A DNA stretch of 64,000 nt from Solibaculum_A intestinale (GCF_040096205.1 NZ_JBBMFD010000011.1:11141-75140), one strand, 5' to 3'; positions 1 to 8,530 are shown, numbered from the stretch's first letter. Made by a program: numbers and translations. The notes: generated by a model from the letters alone, not told the origin.

Positions 1-304
1 GGGCGTTTCCAACATCGAGATCACCGACCCCTCCATCAAGGAGTTTGAAAAGATCGCCCGGAAATACGGCGTTGACTATGCGGTGAAGAAGGACCGCAGC
101 AGCTCCCCGCCCAAGTACCTGATCTTTTTCAAAGGCCGCGATGCGGATGCCCTGACCGCTGCCTTTACCGAGTACACCGGCAAGAAGGTCAGAAAGGCGC
201 AGAAAACAGAGCGTCCGTCCGTGCTGGCAAAGCTGAGCCAGTTCAAAGAGCTGGTGAAACACGCCGTTGTGGACCGGAACAAGCGGAAGGAGCTGGAACG
301 ATGA
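1..304 (+). CDS. PcfB/DUF3801-family conjugation protein, 3' part
   Basis: The reading frame is open from the first base of the window, so the N-terminus lies upstream; the first ATG (position 83) is internal. The visible 100 residues end in a basic tail (DRNKRKELER). The family (DUF3801, PcfB-like) is encoded directly before the VirD4 coupling protein in Tn1549/CTn-type ICEs and in the pCF10 transfer operon, where it is thought to help dock the relaxosome at the coupling protein. Here it overlaps the coupling-protein start by 4 bases (ATGA), which implies translational coupling. The family call rests on this position and on the visible sequence pattern; the function is inferred from the family. 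Confidence 0.7.
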   Translation, partial: GVSNIEITDPSIKEFEKIARKYGVDYAVKKDRSSSPPKYLIFFKGRDADALTAAFTEYTGKKVRKAQKTERPSVLAKLSQFKELVKHAVVDRNKRKELER

Positions 305-1325
305 AGATGAAAAAGCAACTTGACATCAAAAAGCTCCTTTTGCTGAATATGCCCTATATCCTGATGGGGCTGTTCGCAACCAACTTCGGTGAAGGATGGC
401 GGATGGCCGTGGGTGCGGACGCTTCGGCAAAAATGCTTTCGTTCTTCTCCACGCTGCCGGTGGCGCTGGCCAGCTGGTGGCCCAGCCTGCACCCTTTGGA
501 CCTGCTGGTGGGGCTGTGCTGCGGCGCTGGCCTGCGATTGGCCGTGTATCTCAAAAGCAAGAACGCCAAGAAGTACCGGCACGGTATGGAGTATGGCAGC
601 GCCCGCTGGGGCACCCATGAGGACATCGCACCCTACATCGACCCGGTGTTCCAGAACAATGTGATTCTGACTAAAACCGAGAGCCTGACCATGAACAGCC
701 GCCCCAAGGACCCCAAGACCGCCAGAAACAAAAATGTGCTGGTGATCGGTGGCTCCGGTTCCGGCAAGACCCGCTTCTGGCTGAAACCGAACCTGATGCA
801 GATGCACAGCTCCTATGTGGTGACAGACCCAAAAGGCACCATCCTGGTGGAGTGCGGCAAAATGCTTCAGCGCGGCACACCCAAGCTGGGCAAGGACGGC
901 AAGCCCATGAAGGATAAGCACGGCAAGGACATCTATGAGCCTTATCGGATCAAAGTCCTCAATACCATCAACTTCAAGAAGTCCATGCACTATAATCCCT
1001 TTGCCTACATCCACTCCGAAAAGGACATCTTGAAACTGGTCACGACGCTGATCGCCAACACCAAGGGCGAGGGCAAGGCCGGGGACGATTTTTGGGTTAA
1101 GGCCGAGACGCTTTTGTACTGCGCCCTCATTGGGTATATCCACTACGAGGCCCCGGTGGAGGAACAGAATTTCTCCACCCTCATCGAGTTCATCAACGCG
1201 ATGGAGGTCCGGGAGGATGACGAGGAGTTCAAGAACCCCGTGGACCTGATGTTTGACGCGCTGGAGGCAGAGAAGCCCAACCACTTCGCCGTCCGTCAGT
1301 ACAAAAAGTACAAGCTGGCTGCGGG
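301..1325 (+). pseudogene. VirD4/TraG type IV coupling protein, N-terminal part (split by element A)
   Basis: Coupling proteins are inner-membrane ATPases that deliver the relaxase-DNA complex to the type IV secretion pore. This part has two hydrophobic N-terminal segments (about residues 12-32 and 45-85) and a Walker A motif GGSGSGKT at residues 150-157. Reading stays clean to LAAG at codons 339-342 and then continues in frame into element A, giving a 421-residue chimeric ORF that stops at 1566. The missing half resumes at 30139 with GKTAKS, and joining at the shared GG restores an uninterrupted frame of about 611 residues, normal for the family. The Walker B (LIDEAAN) is on the other side of the insertion, so the protein is inactive while the insertion is present. 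Confidence 0.93.
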
Positions 1326-1336
1326 TGTTGTATGCT
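1326..1336 (+). promoter_or_regulatory. Left end of element A with -10 box of the predicted circle-joint promoter
   Basis: TATGCT lies at 1331-1336, five bases inside the left end. In a circle closed at the GG core it would stand exactly 17 bases after TTGACT at 30123-30128 and fire into the recombinase start at 1414. No matching -35 box is seen upstream in the integrated form. Confidence 0.6.
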
Positions 1337-1413
1337 CTAAAAGACTTCTTAATCAAGCGGTTGGGAAGTCTCTTAGAACACACAACCTAAAACCGAAGAA
1401 AGGAGCGCAAGTT

Positions 1414-1518
1414 ATGAGAAAAAACGAGAAAATCACAGCTCTGTACGAACGATTGAGCCGTGATGACTTTGGCAAAGATGATGACCAGCAGCGTGAGAGC
1501 AATTCCATTTCCAATCAA
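1414..1518 (+). pseudogene. Large serine recombinase of element A, first 35 codons (split by element B)
   Basis: The start ATG follows AAAGGAG at a good distance. The fragment begins MRKNEKITALYERLSRDD, the conserved start of the resolvase domain, and holds the nucleophilic serine (S15 in YERLS). After SISNQ the frame runs into unrelated sequence and stops at 1566. The continuation KAMLEEFAARQGF is found at 21366, so the 19.8-kb element B lies between codons 35 and 36. Rejoined, the protein would have about 628 residues, normal for the TndX/TnpX class. The catalytic serine is thus separated from the rest of the enzyme. Confidence 0.9.
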
Positions 1519-1528
1519 GATGTAATAT
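1519..1528 (+). promoter_or_regulatory. Left end of element B with -10 box of a predicted circle-joint promoter
   Basis: TAATAT at 1523-1528 would stand 17 bases downstream of TTGACA (21347-21352) if the ends were joined at TCAA. The first gene it would then read is the tnpV-like gene at 1656. Confidence 0.55.
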
Positions 1529-1655
1529 GTAGAGGGTGGTTTCTACCGCCTAATACTATTACATGACTGGCGGCTCATTTGTGGTGAATTGGTCTGGCAG
1601 TTGTGGGAAAGGAAAAAAATCCGCATAACTGCTGACATTTTAGCACGAAGGGAGC

Positions 1656-2033
1656 ATGAAAATGAAGTCTATTTTTGAAGAAATGGGCGGCACATATACG
1701 AAGGTTGGCGATTACTATATCCCCGACCTTGCGCTGCCGGAGACCGAGGAATATCAGATCGGTAAGTATGGCCGTATGCGCCGCCGCTACTTGAAAGAGC
1801 ATCGTCCCGTCCTTTATGCACACTACCTAACAAGCTGCACCCTGCATGAACATCTTGCAGAGATAGACAAATCCTGCAATCAGCGTATGGAGATCATGTG
1901 CGAAGCTATGGCACGACTGGAAGGTGTGACCGAGGCACTTAAAGCTACCGATCAAATGGAATGGGTACGGCGCATGAACAACATTCATAACCGTGCAGAG
2001 GAAATTGTTCTGACGGAGCTTGTATATTGCTAA
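1656..2033 (+). CDS. tnpV: TnpV-family protein of element B
   Basis: A 125-residue protein of the TnpV family, named from Tn4451/Tn4453, where its role is unknown. It shows the family pattern GDYYIPDL, KYGRMRRRYLKEHRP, ATDQMEWVRRMNN and a C-terminal AEEIVLTELVY. It aligns along its length with the TnpV proteins at 23144-23488 and 40479-40835 of this window. The start has GAAGGGAG seven bases upstream. In element A the tnpV gene follows the recombinase directly; here it lies next to the left end of B with no recombinase before it, as if that gene had been lost. A strong hairpin (2041-2082) follows the stop. Confidence 0.85.
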   Translation: MKMKSIFEEMGGTYTKVGDYYIPDLALPETEEYQIGKYGRMRRRYLKEHRPVLYAHYLTSCTLHEHLAEIDKSCNQRMEIMCEAMARLEGVTEALKATDQMEWVRRMNNIHNRAEEIVLTELVYC

Positions 2034-2040
2034 ACACATG

Positions 2041-2082
2041 TTAGCCCCGCATCAGCATGAATGAACGCTGGTGTGGGGCTAA
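2041..2082. terminator. Hairpin between convergent genes
   Basis: TTAGCCCCGCATCAGC (2041-2056) pairs with 2067-2082 over 16 positions with one mismatch around a 10-base loop. It lies between the tnpV stop and the stop of the minus-strand gene at 2094, so it probably ends both transcripts. Confidence 0.7.
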
Positions 2083-2093
2083 TTCTGTATCAC

Positions 2094-3461
2094 TTAGCTC
2101 TTTATATTCCAGTAGCCTTTTCGGTCAGACCCGATGCGCTCGATGATTCCTTTTTCCTTCAGCTCCTTCAGACGCTGAGAAACTGTTTTTCTGCTGATAG
2201 ATAGCTTATCTGCTATGGTGGTAGATGTGTATGCAGGATCTTCGGAAATCAGGGCCAGAATTTGCATGGATTTTTCATCCAAGGTTTCTGTTACCTTTTC
2301 TGTTACCTTTTCTGTTACCTTTTCTGTCACCTTGTAGGTGGCAGATCGAATAACCCGATCCTCTGACGCTGTAAACTGAATCATAATATCGCCGGGATGC
2401 ACGGTGTACGCAGGAAGCGGGCTTCCATCTTCCTTGCAAGCCTGACAGATTTTCTCAATACCACGTCCCCAGCTCTCGATGAAGCCGGCCAAATAATACA
2501 CATTCGCAATCGCCGTGTTGTAAGGGCGGGATGCGTGTTTGGACATCAGGCTGTCTGCCGTCCAGTTGTCTGGAAGCCTACCACAGTTAGCGATATACAG
2601 CTTATCCTCATACACGCTGATCTGAATCGGAACGCCGCTTTCATATTGCTTGTGGCATAGAGCGTTAAGAAGGGCTTCACGCAGGGCAGCGTCGGGAACA
2701 AAATAACGCTCAATGCGCTGCATCCCTTCGTAAGTGATTTTCGCTTTCATATATTTCAGATGGATGACTTCAATGATCTTGTCAATCTGTTCCAACAAGG
2801 AGCCGTGAATTTCATCCTGATAACGGAGATCGGCATCATTCTCGAAAAAGCCGATTTTTGTGTATGCGCCCAGCTGCCAGCGGTCAGGGTCTTTGCAGAA
2901 CAGCAGCATCGCTGCGTTGGTATAATACCCGGCATTGGTCAGACGCAGCTTTTCCATTAAATCCGCTTTGTCCTCGTCTAAAACGCTTTGGTCGATCCGG
3001 CCCTTCTTGGCGGCAAGGGTCTTGAATCTCTTGACCAACTCATCATCAATATCATCCAACGTAAATCCCGGCAAGGGCATATTATCCCACGAAGCACCAC
3101 GTTTGCGTAGAATGAAGCTCTCCAGTTCTGGGCCAGAAAGGGTCTGCATGGTGCTGCCGCTTCTATAATAATAGACACCTTTGCAGTTTATGGCAACGGG
3201 ATATGGTGGAACAACGATTTCCAGATATTCTTTCCCGTCACGCTCCAGCTGATTGACATCCACCACGATGCTCATGGCATTTCGGATTTTGTTTGGAACA
3301 TCCTCCAGCAGCTTGCGGATATTGGGCAGGCCGATAACTTTTCCATCATCGTCACAGCCAATATAAATCTTGCCGCCCTGTGCATTGGCGAAGCCGCAAA
3401 TCCATTCCAGATAGTCATCCTTCCACTTAGCTTTCCATTCTATGTTCTGATTTTCAGGCAT
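2094..3461 (-). CDS. AlbA_2/Schlafen-like putative transcriptional regulator with winged helix
   Basis: An N-terminal AlbA_2 domain (about residues 1-130; WICGFANAQGGKIYIGCDDDG is the typical motif) is followed by a GHKL/HATPase-like part (EALLNALCHKQYESGVPIQI, SWGRGIEKI) and a C-terminal helix-turn-helix (STTIADKLSISRKTVSQRLKELKEKGIIERIG). Such proteins are usually annotated as ATP-binding regulators; some Schlafen-like proteins act in phage defence, but nothing here proves that. Before the helix-turn-helix is a fourfold VTEK repeat coded by a 12-base tandem repeat (2287-2336). I chose the ATG giving MPENQNIEW; it overlaps the end of the upstream gene by 8 bases. In-frame starts at 3473 and 3533 are alternatives. 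Confidence 0.75.
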   Translation of the reverse strand: MPENQNIEWKAKWKDDYLEWICGFANAQGGKIYIGCDDDGKVIGLPNIRKLLEDVPNKIRNAMSIVVDVNQLERDGKEYLEIVVPPYPVAINCKGVYYYRSGSTMQTLSGPELESFILRKRGASWDNMPLPGFTLDDIDDELVKRFKTLAAKKGRIDQSVLDEDKADLMEKLRLTNAGYYTNAAMLLFCKDPDRWQLGAYTKIGFFENDADLRYQDEIHGSLLEQIDKIIEVIHLKYMKAKITYEGMQRIERYFVPDAALREALLNALCHKQYESGVPIQISVYEDKLYIANCGRLPDNWTADSLMSKHASRPYNTAIANVYYLAGFIESWGRGIEKICQACKEDGSPLPAYTVHPGDIMIQFTASEDRVIRSATYKVTEKVTEKVTEKVTETLDEKSMQILALISEDPAYTSTTIADKLSISRKTVSQRLKELKEKGIIERIGSDRKGYWNIKS

Positions 3462-4380
3462 TATTATCACCATCCTCTGATTTATTCTTTCCCCGGCTCT
3501 TATAAACATTATACTGATTTTTACACCTTGCACTGCAAAAAGCGGAGTTAGCCCGGTTACTCAGGAACACTTTCTGACACTGCTTGCACATCCGCAACGG
3601 CTTTGTGCTGTCCACCAGCATGAAGCTGAACATCATCTGAATCCCCAACAGCAGGGAATGGAAATCCCAATAGATCGTTGGCCTATCCAACAGCTCTATA
3701 TGATAGGTGGGTGCAATGCCGCCAAATGCAGCCATAGACTTACGCAGCATATTCCGGCTTTCTTCCTCCATGGAATCATAGTCATTATAATAGAAGAAAG
3801 AGGTCAGCATATTAAATGCCCAATCCTTGAGTTGCTGTGCCACCCAATCGTAAGGCTCTGCATACGCCCGCTGGAAGCTCATGGTCTTTGCCATCGGCTC
3901 GTCCATAAAGGTCATGGTCAGTGCAATCATTGCCCGGTCGCTGGACACATTCCAACTGGATTCCACACCGTTCTTGACCACATCCAGCTTATCAAAGGGG
4001 TAAAACAGGGACAGATACTTCTCCGTCTCCATCGTTTCTTCCTTGATAAAATGGTTCTTTGGCAGATATACCGCCTCATAATCCATAAAGGACGGCGTGG
4101 TGGGCAGGGCCGTCATCAGGCCCAGCAGCCCATAGTGGGTAATAAATTCCAAGATTGCCTTTTCTACCTCTGGCTCAGAGCTTTTCTTGCCGTTCATCAT
4201 CAGCATCCCCACATTCAGAGCATCCAGCACAATGTCCGGGGCTTCCTTGAGTGGGTTATAGACATCCGGCCTGGCATCCTTTGCCGGGGTGATGTATTTC
4301 TTCCCGTCCTTGCCTGTTTTGATTTCATAGCGTTCATACCGCACCCAATGGGAACGGGATTGCTCAAAAAATGTATTCAT
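3454..4380 (-). CDS. Unknown protein with C-terminal zinc ribbon
   Basis: A 308-residue protein whose body I do not recognise as a defined enzyme. The C-terminus has a treble-clef-like pattern CKQCQKVFL followed by FCSARCKNQYN, as in the ABATE/CGNR or DUF6076-type proteins of Clostridia mobile elements. The gene sits between a regulator-like gene downstream (overlap) and a helix-turn-helix gene upstream (47 bases), so the three minus-strand genes probably form one operon. The zinc ribbon resembles those at the C-terminus of the recombinase at 5763. DNA or RNA binding is likely; the specific role is unknown. Confidence 0.65.
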   Translation of the reverse strand: MNTFFEQSRSHWVRYERYEIKTGKDGKKYITPAKDARPDVYNPLKEAPDIVLDALNVGMLMMNGKKSSEPEVEKAILEFITHYGLLGLMTALPTTPSFMDYEAVYLPKNHFIKEETMETEKYLSLFYPFDKLDVVKNGVESSWNVSSDRAMIALTMTFMDEPMAKTMSFQRAYAEPYDWVAQQLKDWAFNMLTSFFYYNDYDSMEEESRNMLRKSMAAFGGIAPTYHIELLDRPTIYWDFHSLLLGIQMMFSFMLVDSTKPLRMCKQCQKVFLSNRANSAFCSARCKNQYNVYKSRGKNKSEDGDNNA

Positions 4381-4427
4381 AACGCAAATCCTTCCTTTCG
4401 GTCATCTGCTTATCAAATTCAATCAGA

Positions 4428-5306
4428 TCATTCGCTGTCCTTGCTGCTGCCAAGGGCAGCTTTCTTTTTCCTCGGCTTTGATTTGTTCTCCCGGAGGATA
4501 ACGGCGTCCTTGCCATAGGCTTTCAGCAAAAGCCCATATTCCTCTAAGAACTGCCGTTCCCGCAGCGTTAGGCTTCCACAGTCGTTCTGTTTTTCCAAAA
4601 GGTAATCATAAACCGCTCTTTGCAGCTTCTTGTGGATATTCTTTCGGAGCTTTCTAATGTTTCGGTCTGTCTGTCCCCGTATCATACCCACCTGTATGGT
4701 GCTGTACTGCCGGATGGACAGGTAATACAGCACTTCCTTCTGATCAATGGTAAGGCTGCGTATCAGCTCAGAAATAAATGAGCTTGCAACCAACTCATGC
4801 AGTTCATAGGGGCAAGAAAAAATGATATCCAGAAAATTGCCGCTGGCAAGCTGGCGGTATCGTGGCAGATTCAAATACAGCGGAATCATCTTCGGATTGG
4901 GAACTGCCATGTATTCTAACGGAACATCTCCCCGGAGATTTTCATGGTCACGCTCCCGTCGTTCCCGATTCCGATCCAACCTGTCCCATTCGCTGACAAC
5001 GTATCGAAAGTCGTCCTCTGTTCTTGCAGCATCCTCCAGCCGTGCCAACGCCTCTGCCCGTATCTGGCGCTTTAAGCGTTTTTCGCTGACAGGAGCAGCT
5101 TCTTCCTCTTCGTCCTCCAGTTCTACGGTGTAGTCCCTTGGGTTTTCGTCCTGCTCCAGCTCTCTTTCCAGCTCTAAGGCTCGTTCTTCGGAGAGGATTT
5201 CCTCTAACTGCTCGTTTTGTATCGTCAGATCGGAGGCTTCATCCCATTCGGTTAGGTCATCACCGTCATCCGGGAACAGGAGAAATGTTCTATTTTCATC
5301 TGTCAT
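4428..5306 (-). CDS. Sigma-70 region-4-like helix-turn-helix protein with acidic N-terminus
   Basis: The protein has 292 residues from the start at 5306, which is preceded by GGAGGTGAGG on the minus strand. The first 80 residues are very acidic, and a basic coiled stretch follows. At about residues 195-245 there is a sigma-region-4-like unit: LTIDQKEVLYYLSIRQYSTIQV followed by RGQTDRNIRKLRKNIHKKL. Proteins like this are common near the integration modules of Clostridia ICEs and IMEs and are thought to control excision or transfer. It is the first gene of the three-gene minus-strand operon and diverges from tnpW and the recombinase at 5763, so it could regulate that promoter region. Confidence 0.65.
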   Translation of the reverse strand: MTDENRTFLLFPDDGDDLTEWDEASDLTIQNEQLEEILSEERALELERELEQDENPRDYTVELEDEEEEAAPVSEKRLKRQIRAEALARLEDAARTEDDFRYVVSEWDRLDRNRERRERDHENLRGDVPLEYMAVPNPKMIPLYLNLPRYRQLASGNFLDIIFSCPYELHELVASSFISELIRSLTIDQKEVLYYLSIRQYSTIQVGMIRGQTDRNIRKLRKNIHKKLQRAVYDYLLEKQNDCGSLTLRERQFLEEYGLLLKAYGKDAVILRENKSKPRKKKAALGSSKDSE

Positions 5307-5556
5307 GACCTCACCTCCGAAAATTTTTTGAATTTCTTTCAAAAACAGTTCCGATTTACACCCCGGATTTCTCCTATTAGTGAGAGGGTAATCTGATAAG
5401 CGGTTATTTAGGTTACTTTTTCAACCCGTATCAAGAGAAAGGAGGACGCAAGTTGCGGTAGCTTTATGAAACATGACACAAGATGCCACCGACTTACATC
5501 AGTCGGAACCACCATTAGTATATCAAACGAACATGAATTTTTCAAGGAGGAACGCT
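5307..5556. other. Divergent intergenic region
   Basis: A 250-base AT-rich gap between the minus-strand operon and tnpW. It contains short inverted repeats such as CACCGACTTACATCAGTCGG near 5489-5508 and ends in the ribosome binding site AAGGAGG of tnpW. It is a plausible operator region, but I cannot place a promoter with confidence. Confidence 0.4.
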
Positions 5557-5766
5557 ATGGATAAAAACAAACAGGCACAGTATATGATAAGACGTATTGG
5601 CGGCACCACCTACAAGGTGAGAGTCGCTTTCAGTGAAAGTGGGAAAGAGACAATGGAGGATAAAATTTTACGAATGATACGCAACGAAGTAGTTACAAAC
5701 GACGGAACTTGTGATATAATTGGTGTACCACAAATGAGCCGTCAGTCTGAAAGGAGCGCATCATGA
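5557..5766 (+). CDS. tnpW: TnpW-family small protein of element B
   Basis: The start follows AAGGAGG with 7 bases spacing. The core RRIGGTTYKVRVAFSESGKE and TMEDKILRMIRNEV matches the TnpW proteins of Tn4451-type elements and the copy at 29936 (GKTTYIVRVHFSE). TnpW is a small protein of unknown function usually encoded at the end opposite to the recombinase. Here the frame runs about 24 residues beyond the normal end, across a promoter-like sequence, and overlaps the recombinase ATG by 4 bases. The tail (DGTCDIIGVPQMSRQSERSAS) is therefore probably not part of the original protein. Confidence 0.75.
   Translation: MDKNKQAQYMIRRIGGTTYKVRVAFSESGKETMEDKILRMIRNEVVTNDGTCDIIGVPQMSRQSERSAS
5693..5720 (+). 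promoter_or_regulatory. Promoter in front of the intact serine recombinase
   Basis: TTACAA (5693-5698), a 16-base spacer and TATAAT (5715-5720) lie between the tnpW core and the recombinase start. The arrangement tnpW / -35 / -10 / recombinase is what a Tn4451-type element shows only in its closed circular form. Confidence 0.6.
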
Positions 5767-7811
5767 GCATCATTCAGACTGAGGACAAGATCACCGCCTT
5801 ATACGAACGACTTTCCCGTGACGATGACCAGATTGGGGATAGCAACTCCATTGTGAATCAAAAGAAATACTTGGAGGGCTATTGCGCACAGCAGGGGTAC
5901 ACAAACTTTGCCCATTACACGGACGACGGATTCTCAGGCGGCACATTTGAAAGACCGGCATGGAAAAAGCTGGTGGCAGACATTGAAGCTGGCAAGGTGG
6001 CTCGTGTGATCGTAAAGGATATGTCCCGAATCGGACGTGACTACTTGCAGACCGGCTTTTACACGGAGGTTATGTTCCGTCAGCATGGCATTCATTTTAT
6101 TGCCATCGCCAACAGCGTGGACAGCAACGACCAGAACAGCAATGAATTTGCTCCGTTCCTCAACATCATGAACGAGTGGTACTTGCGTGATCTGAGCCGC
6201 AAGCAGAAAACCGCTATCCGTGTGAAGGGGGAATCAGGCAAGCCTACCACCAACAGTGCCATCTACGGCTATAAGAAAGACCCGAACGACAAGCACCATT
6301 GGTTGATTGACGAGGAGGCCGCCGCCGTTGTGCGGCGCATCTTCCGTCTGACCATCGAGGGAAAAGGCCCCTATGACATTGCCAGAATCCTTTTTGAAGA
6401 TAAGGTAGAAGCTCCGGCGGTCTATTTTGCAAGGAAAGGCATTGGCGTTTGGAAAAGTAAGACCGAGTTCGCATATCCTTATAACTGGAGCGGCTATATT
6501 GTGGGGCAGATATTGTCTAAGCCTGAGTATATGGGGCATACGGTCAATTTCCGTTCCCACAAGCTGTCATATAAGGACAAGACCTCTATTCCTAATCCCA
6601 AGGAGGACTGGCTGATCTTCGAGAACACCCATGAGGCCATTATCGAGCCGGAAACATGGGAGCTTGCTCAGCAACTGCGGAAAACGCCACGGCGTATTGA
6701 TACCATAGGCGAAGCCAATCCCCTGACCGGGCTTTTATACTGTGCGGACTGCGGCGCAAAGATGTATAATCATCGTTCCAGAGGCGGTACAGAAGGCACT
6801 CCGTATCCGTCGGATTTCTTTGACTGCTCCTCTTATACACTGGCACATCAGAAGCATGGAAAGGACTGCTGCGGGCACTATATTACCACTAAGTCGCTGC
6901 GTATCCTTATTTTAGAGACAATCCGCACTGTCAGCCAGCTTGCCATAGCAGATCGGGAAAAATTCACCGAGAAGATACGAGCCGCTTCACAGGTCAGGCA
7001 GGTGGAGGCGGCCAAAGATGCCAAACGAAAGCTGAACAAAGACCGTAAGCGCCACAGTGAGCTGGATACGATCATTAAAAAGCTCTATGAATCCTTTGCC
7101 GTAGGCCGAATTTCTGAGGAACGCTTTGACAGCCTGCTTGCTGAGTACGAAGTCGAACAGAAAAACCTTTCCGCACAGATTGCAGAAACGGAGGAAAGCC
7201 TGACGAGCTATGAGGAAGATACTGCCCGTGTAGAGCAGTTCCTTGCTTTGGCAGAAAAGTACACCGATTTCTCCGAGCTGACTACACCGATGATCAATGA
7301 ATTTATTGATAAAATCATCGTTCATGCCCCGGAGCGCATCGACGGGGACAGAACGCAGGAGGTAGAAATCTTCCTGAAATTCATCGGAAAGTTTGAACTT
7401 CCTGCCCCGGAGCTGACAGCAGAGGAAATCAAGCGGCAGGAGCAGCTACGCCAGCATCGCATCAAAAGCCGGGAGCGCTATCAGTTGATTAAGGCCGGGA
7501 AGCACACCGTTGGGCAGCCTTTTCAGCTAACCTGTAAGTGCTGCGGTCAGGGATTTGAATCCAAAAGCTCGGCTGCTATGTTCTGCGGACCGAATTGCCG
7601 GGCGAAGTTCTACCGGCAGGAAGCGGCAGAAAACAGGCGGCGTGACTGCACTTGTGAAAACTGCGGTAAGACCTTTTCCACCACAAGAAGCAATGTCAAG
7701 TATTGCAGTGATGAGTGCCGATATGAGGGGCATATCAAAGGCCAGCGGGTTCGCAATGCAGCGAACAGGAAGGAAAAACTGGCAGCGGAGACAGTTACCT
7801 CTCCGGCTTAA
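5763..7811 (+). CDS. Large serine recombinase, intact, with two extra zinc ribbons
   Basis: A site-specific DNA recombinase of the TndX/TnpX class that cuts and rejoins attachment sites through a serine nucleophile. Domains: resolvase 1-150 (ITALYERLSRDD, serine 18; GFSGGTFERPAWKKL), recombinase about 165-300 (IYGYKKDPNDKHHW), zinc beta-ribbon about 320-370 (LLYCADCGAKM ... CCGHYI), coiled coil about 395-470, and a conserved helix MINEFIDKIIVHAPE. Unlike the element A enzyme it ends in two further CxxC...CxxxC zinc ribbons at about residues 595-670 (CKCCGQGF/FCGPNC and CENCGKTF/YCSDEC). It is probably the active integrase of B or of an element absorbed by B. Length 682 residues; the start has GAAAGGAG upstream. 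Confidence 0.92.
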   Translation: MSIIQTEDKITALYERLSRDDDQIGDSNSIVNQKKYLEGYCAQQGYTNFAHYTDDGFSGGTFERPAWKKLVADIEAGKVARVIVKDMSRIGRDYLQTGFYTEVMFRQHGIHFIAIANSVDSNDQNSNEFAPFLNIMNEWYLRDLSRKQKTAIRVKGESGKPTTNSAIYGYKKDPNDKHHWLIDEEAAAVVRRIFRLTIEGKGPYDIARILFEDKVEAPAVYFARKGIGVWKSKTEFAYPYNWSGYIVGQILSKPEYMGHTVNFRSHKLSYKDKTSIPNPKEDWLIFENTHEAIIEPETWELAQQLRKTPRRIDTIGEANPLTGLLYCADCGAKMYNHRSRGGTEGTPYPSDFFDCSSYTLAHQKHGKDCCGHYITTKSLRILILETIRTVSQLAIADREKFTEKIRAASQVRQVEAAKDAKRKLNKDRKRHSELDTIIKKLYESFAVGRISEERFDSLLAEYEVEQKNLSAQIAETEESLTSYEEDTARVEQFLALAEKYTDFSELTTPMINEFIDKIIVHAPERIDGDRTQEVEIFLKFIGKFELPAPELTAEEIKRQEQLRQHRIKSRERYQLIKAGKHTVGQPFQLTCKCCGQGFESKSSAAMFCGPNCRAKFYRQEAAENRRRDCTCENCGKTFSTTRSNVKYCSDECRYEGHIKGQRVRNAANRKEKLAAETVTSPA

Positions 7812-7840
7812 TATTTCCAATAAAACAATAAATTTTGAGG

Positions 7841-7876
7841 AAGCGGTTTGCCTTATATCAGGGCAAGCCGCTTTTT
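7841..7876 (+). terminator. Terminator after the serine recombinase
   Basis: AAGCGGTTTGCC (7841-7852) pairs with GGCAAGCCGCTT (7862-7873), followed by TTTTT. It separates the recombinase from the CHC2-primase operon. Confidence 0.75.
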
Positions 7877-7894
7877 CTACGCAAAGGAGGACAC

Positions 7895-8530
7895 ATGAAT
7901 TTATTCGAAACCGTAAAAAACAACGTCAGCCTGCGGGAAGCGGCACAGGCGTATGGCCTTGAGGTCAACCGGCACGGCAAGGCGCTCTGCCCCTTTCACA
8001 ATGACAGACACCCCAGCTTGTATGTGGCAAACGACCATTATTATTGCTTTACCTGCGGAGAGCATGGAGATGTCATTGACTTCACTGCAAGGTTGTTTGA
8101 TCTCAAGCCCTACGACGCAGCCATGAAGCTGGTGATAGACTTTCATCTTGACCCGGACAAGCCGCCCAGCGCAGCGGCACTCAATGCAAAGCGTATCCGA
8201 ACAGAAGCACAGAAGCTCAAAGAAAACGAGCGTCTGTGCTTTTCTGTTTTATCGGACTATTACCGTTGCTTGGAGGAATGGAAAGCATACTATGCGCCGC
8301 AAACGCCGGATGAGCCAGTCCATGATTTATTCGTGGAAGCCTGCCACAAGCTCAGTCAGATTGAATATGAACTGAACATTCTCACCTTTGGTGACAGCTA
8401 TGAGCGTCGGGAAATTGTACAGGACTGGATGACGGATGGTGAAATCATAGCACTAAAGGAGCGTCTGGAACAACTGCGAAAGGAGGAAACCTATGGACGA
8501 ATTGAATACCCCAATGGTTATGCCGCCTGA
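7895..8530 (+). CDS. CHC2 zinc-finger protein (primase-like N-terminus)
   Basis: The start follows GGAGGACAC. The first 70 residues carry the DnaG-type zinc finger CPFHNDRHPS ... YYCFTCGEHGDVIDF, which binds DNA templates in primases. The remaining 140 residues are helical and carry no TOPRIM domain, so it is not a full primase by itself. It overlaps the start of the P4-type primase-helicase gene by 38 bases, so both are likely translated together and may work as a pair in replication of the excised element. A second CHC2 domain is fused to an ArdC-like protein at 36189. Confidence 0.85.
   Translation: MNLFETVKNNVSLREAAQAYGLEVNRHGKALCPFHNDRHPSLYVANDHYYCFTCGEHGDVIDFTARLFDLKPYDAAMKLVIDFHLDPDKPPSAAALNAKRIRTEAQKLKENERLCFSVLSDYYRCLEEWKAYYAPQTPDEPVHDLFVEACHKLSQIEYELNILTFGDSYERREIVQDWMTDGEIIALKERLEQLRKEETYGRIEYPNGYAA

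Noticed and set aside
76..1383. 435-codon ORF on the minus strand opposite the coupling protein
   Set aside because: Shadow of the plus-strand coupling-protein frame; no family motif.
301..1566. 421-codon chimeric ORF treated as one protein
   Set aside because: The end after codon 342 is element A sequence joined by chance in frame; described as coupling-protein fragment and recombinase fragment instead.
2281..2340. Short direct repeats as a CRISPR array
   Set aside because: Repeats are contiguous, 12 bases long and code for a peptide repeat; there are no spacers and no cas genes.
1519..5720. Elements B and a second element in tandem sharing one attachment specificity, meeting at 5700
   Set aside because: The bases at the tnpW/recombinase joint (CTTG) do not match the TCAA core of the outer ends at the equivalent position, so a shared crossover core is not supported.
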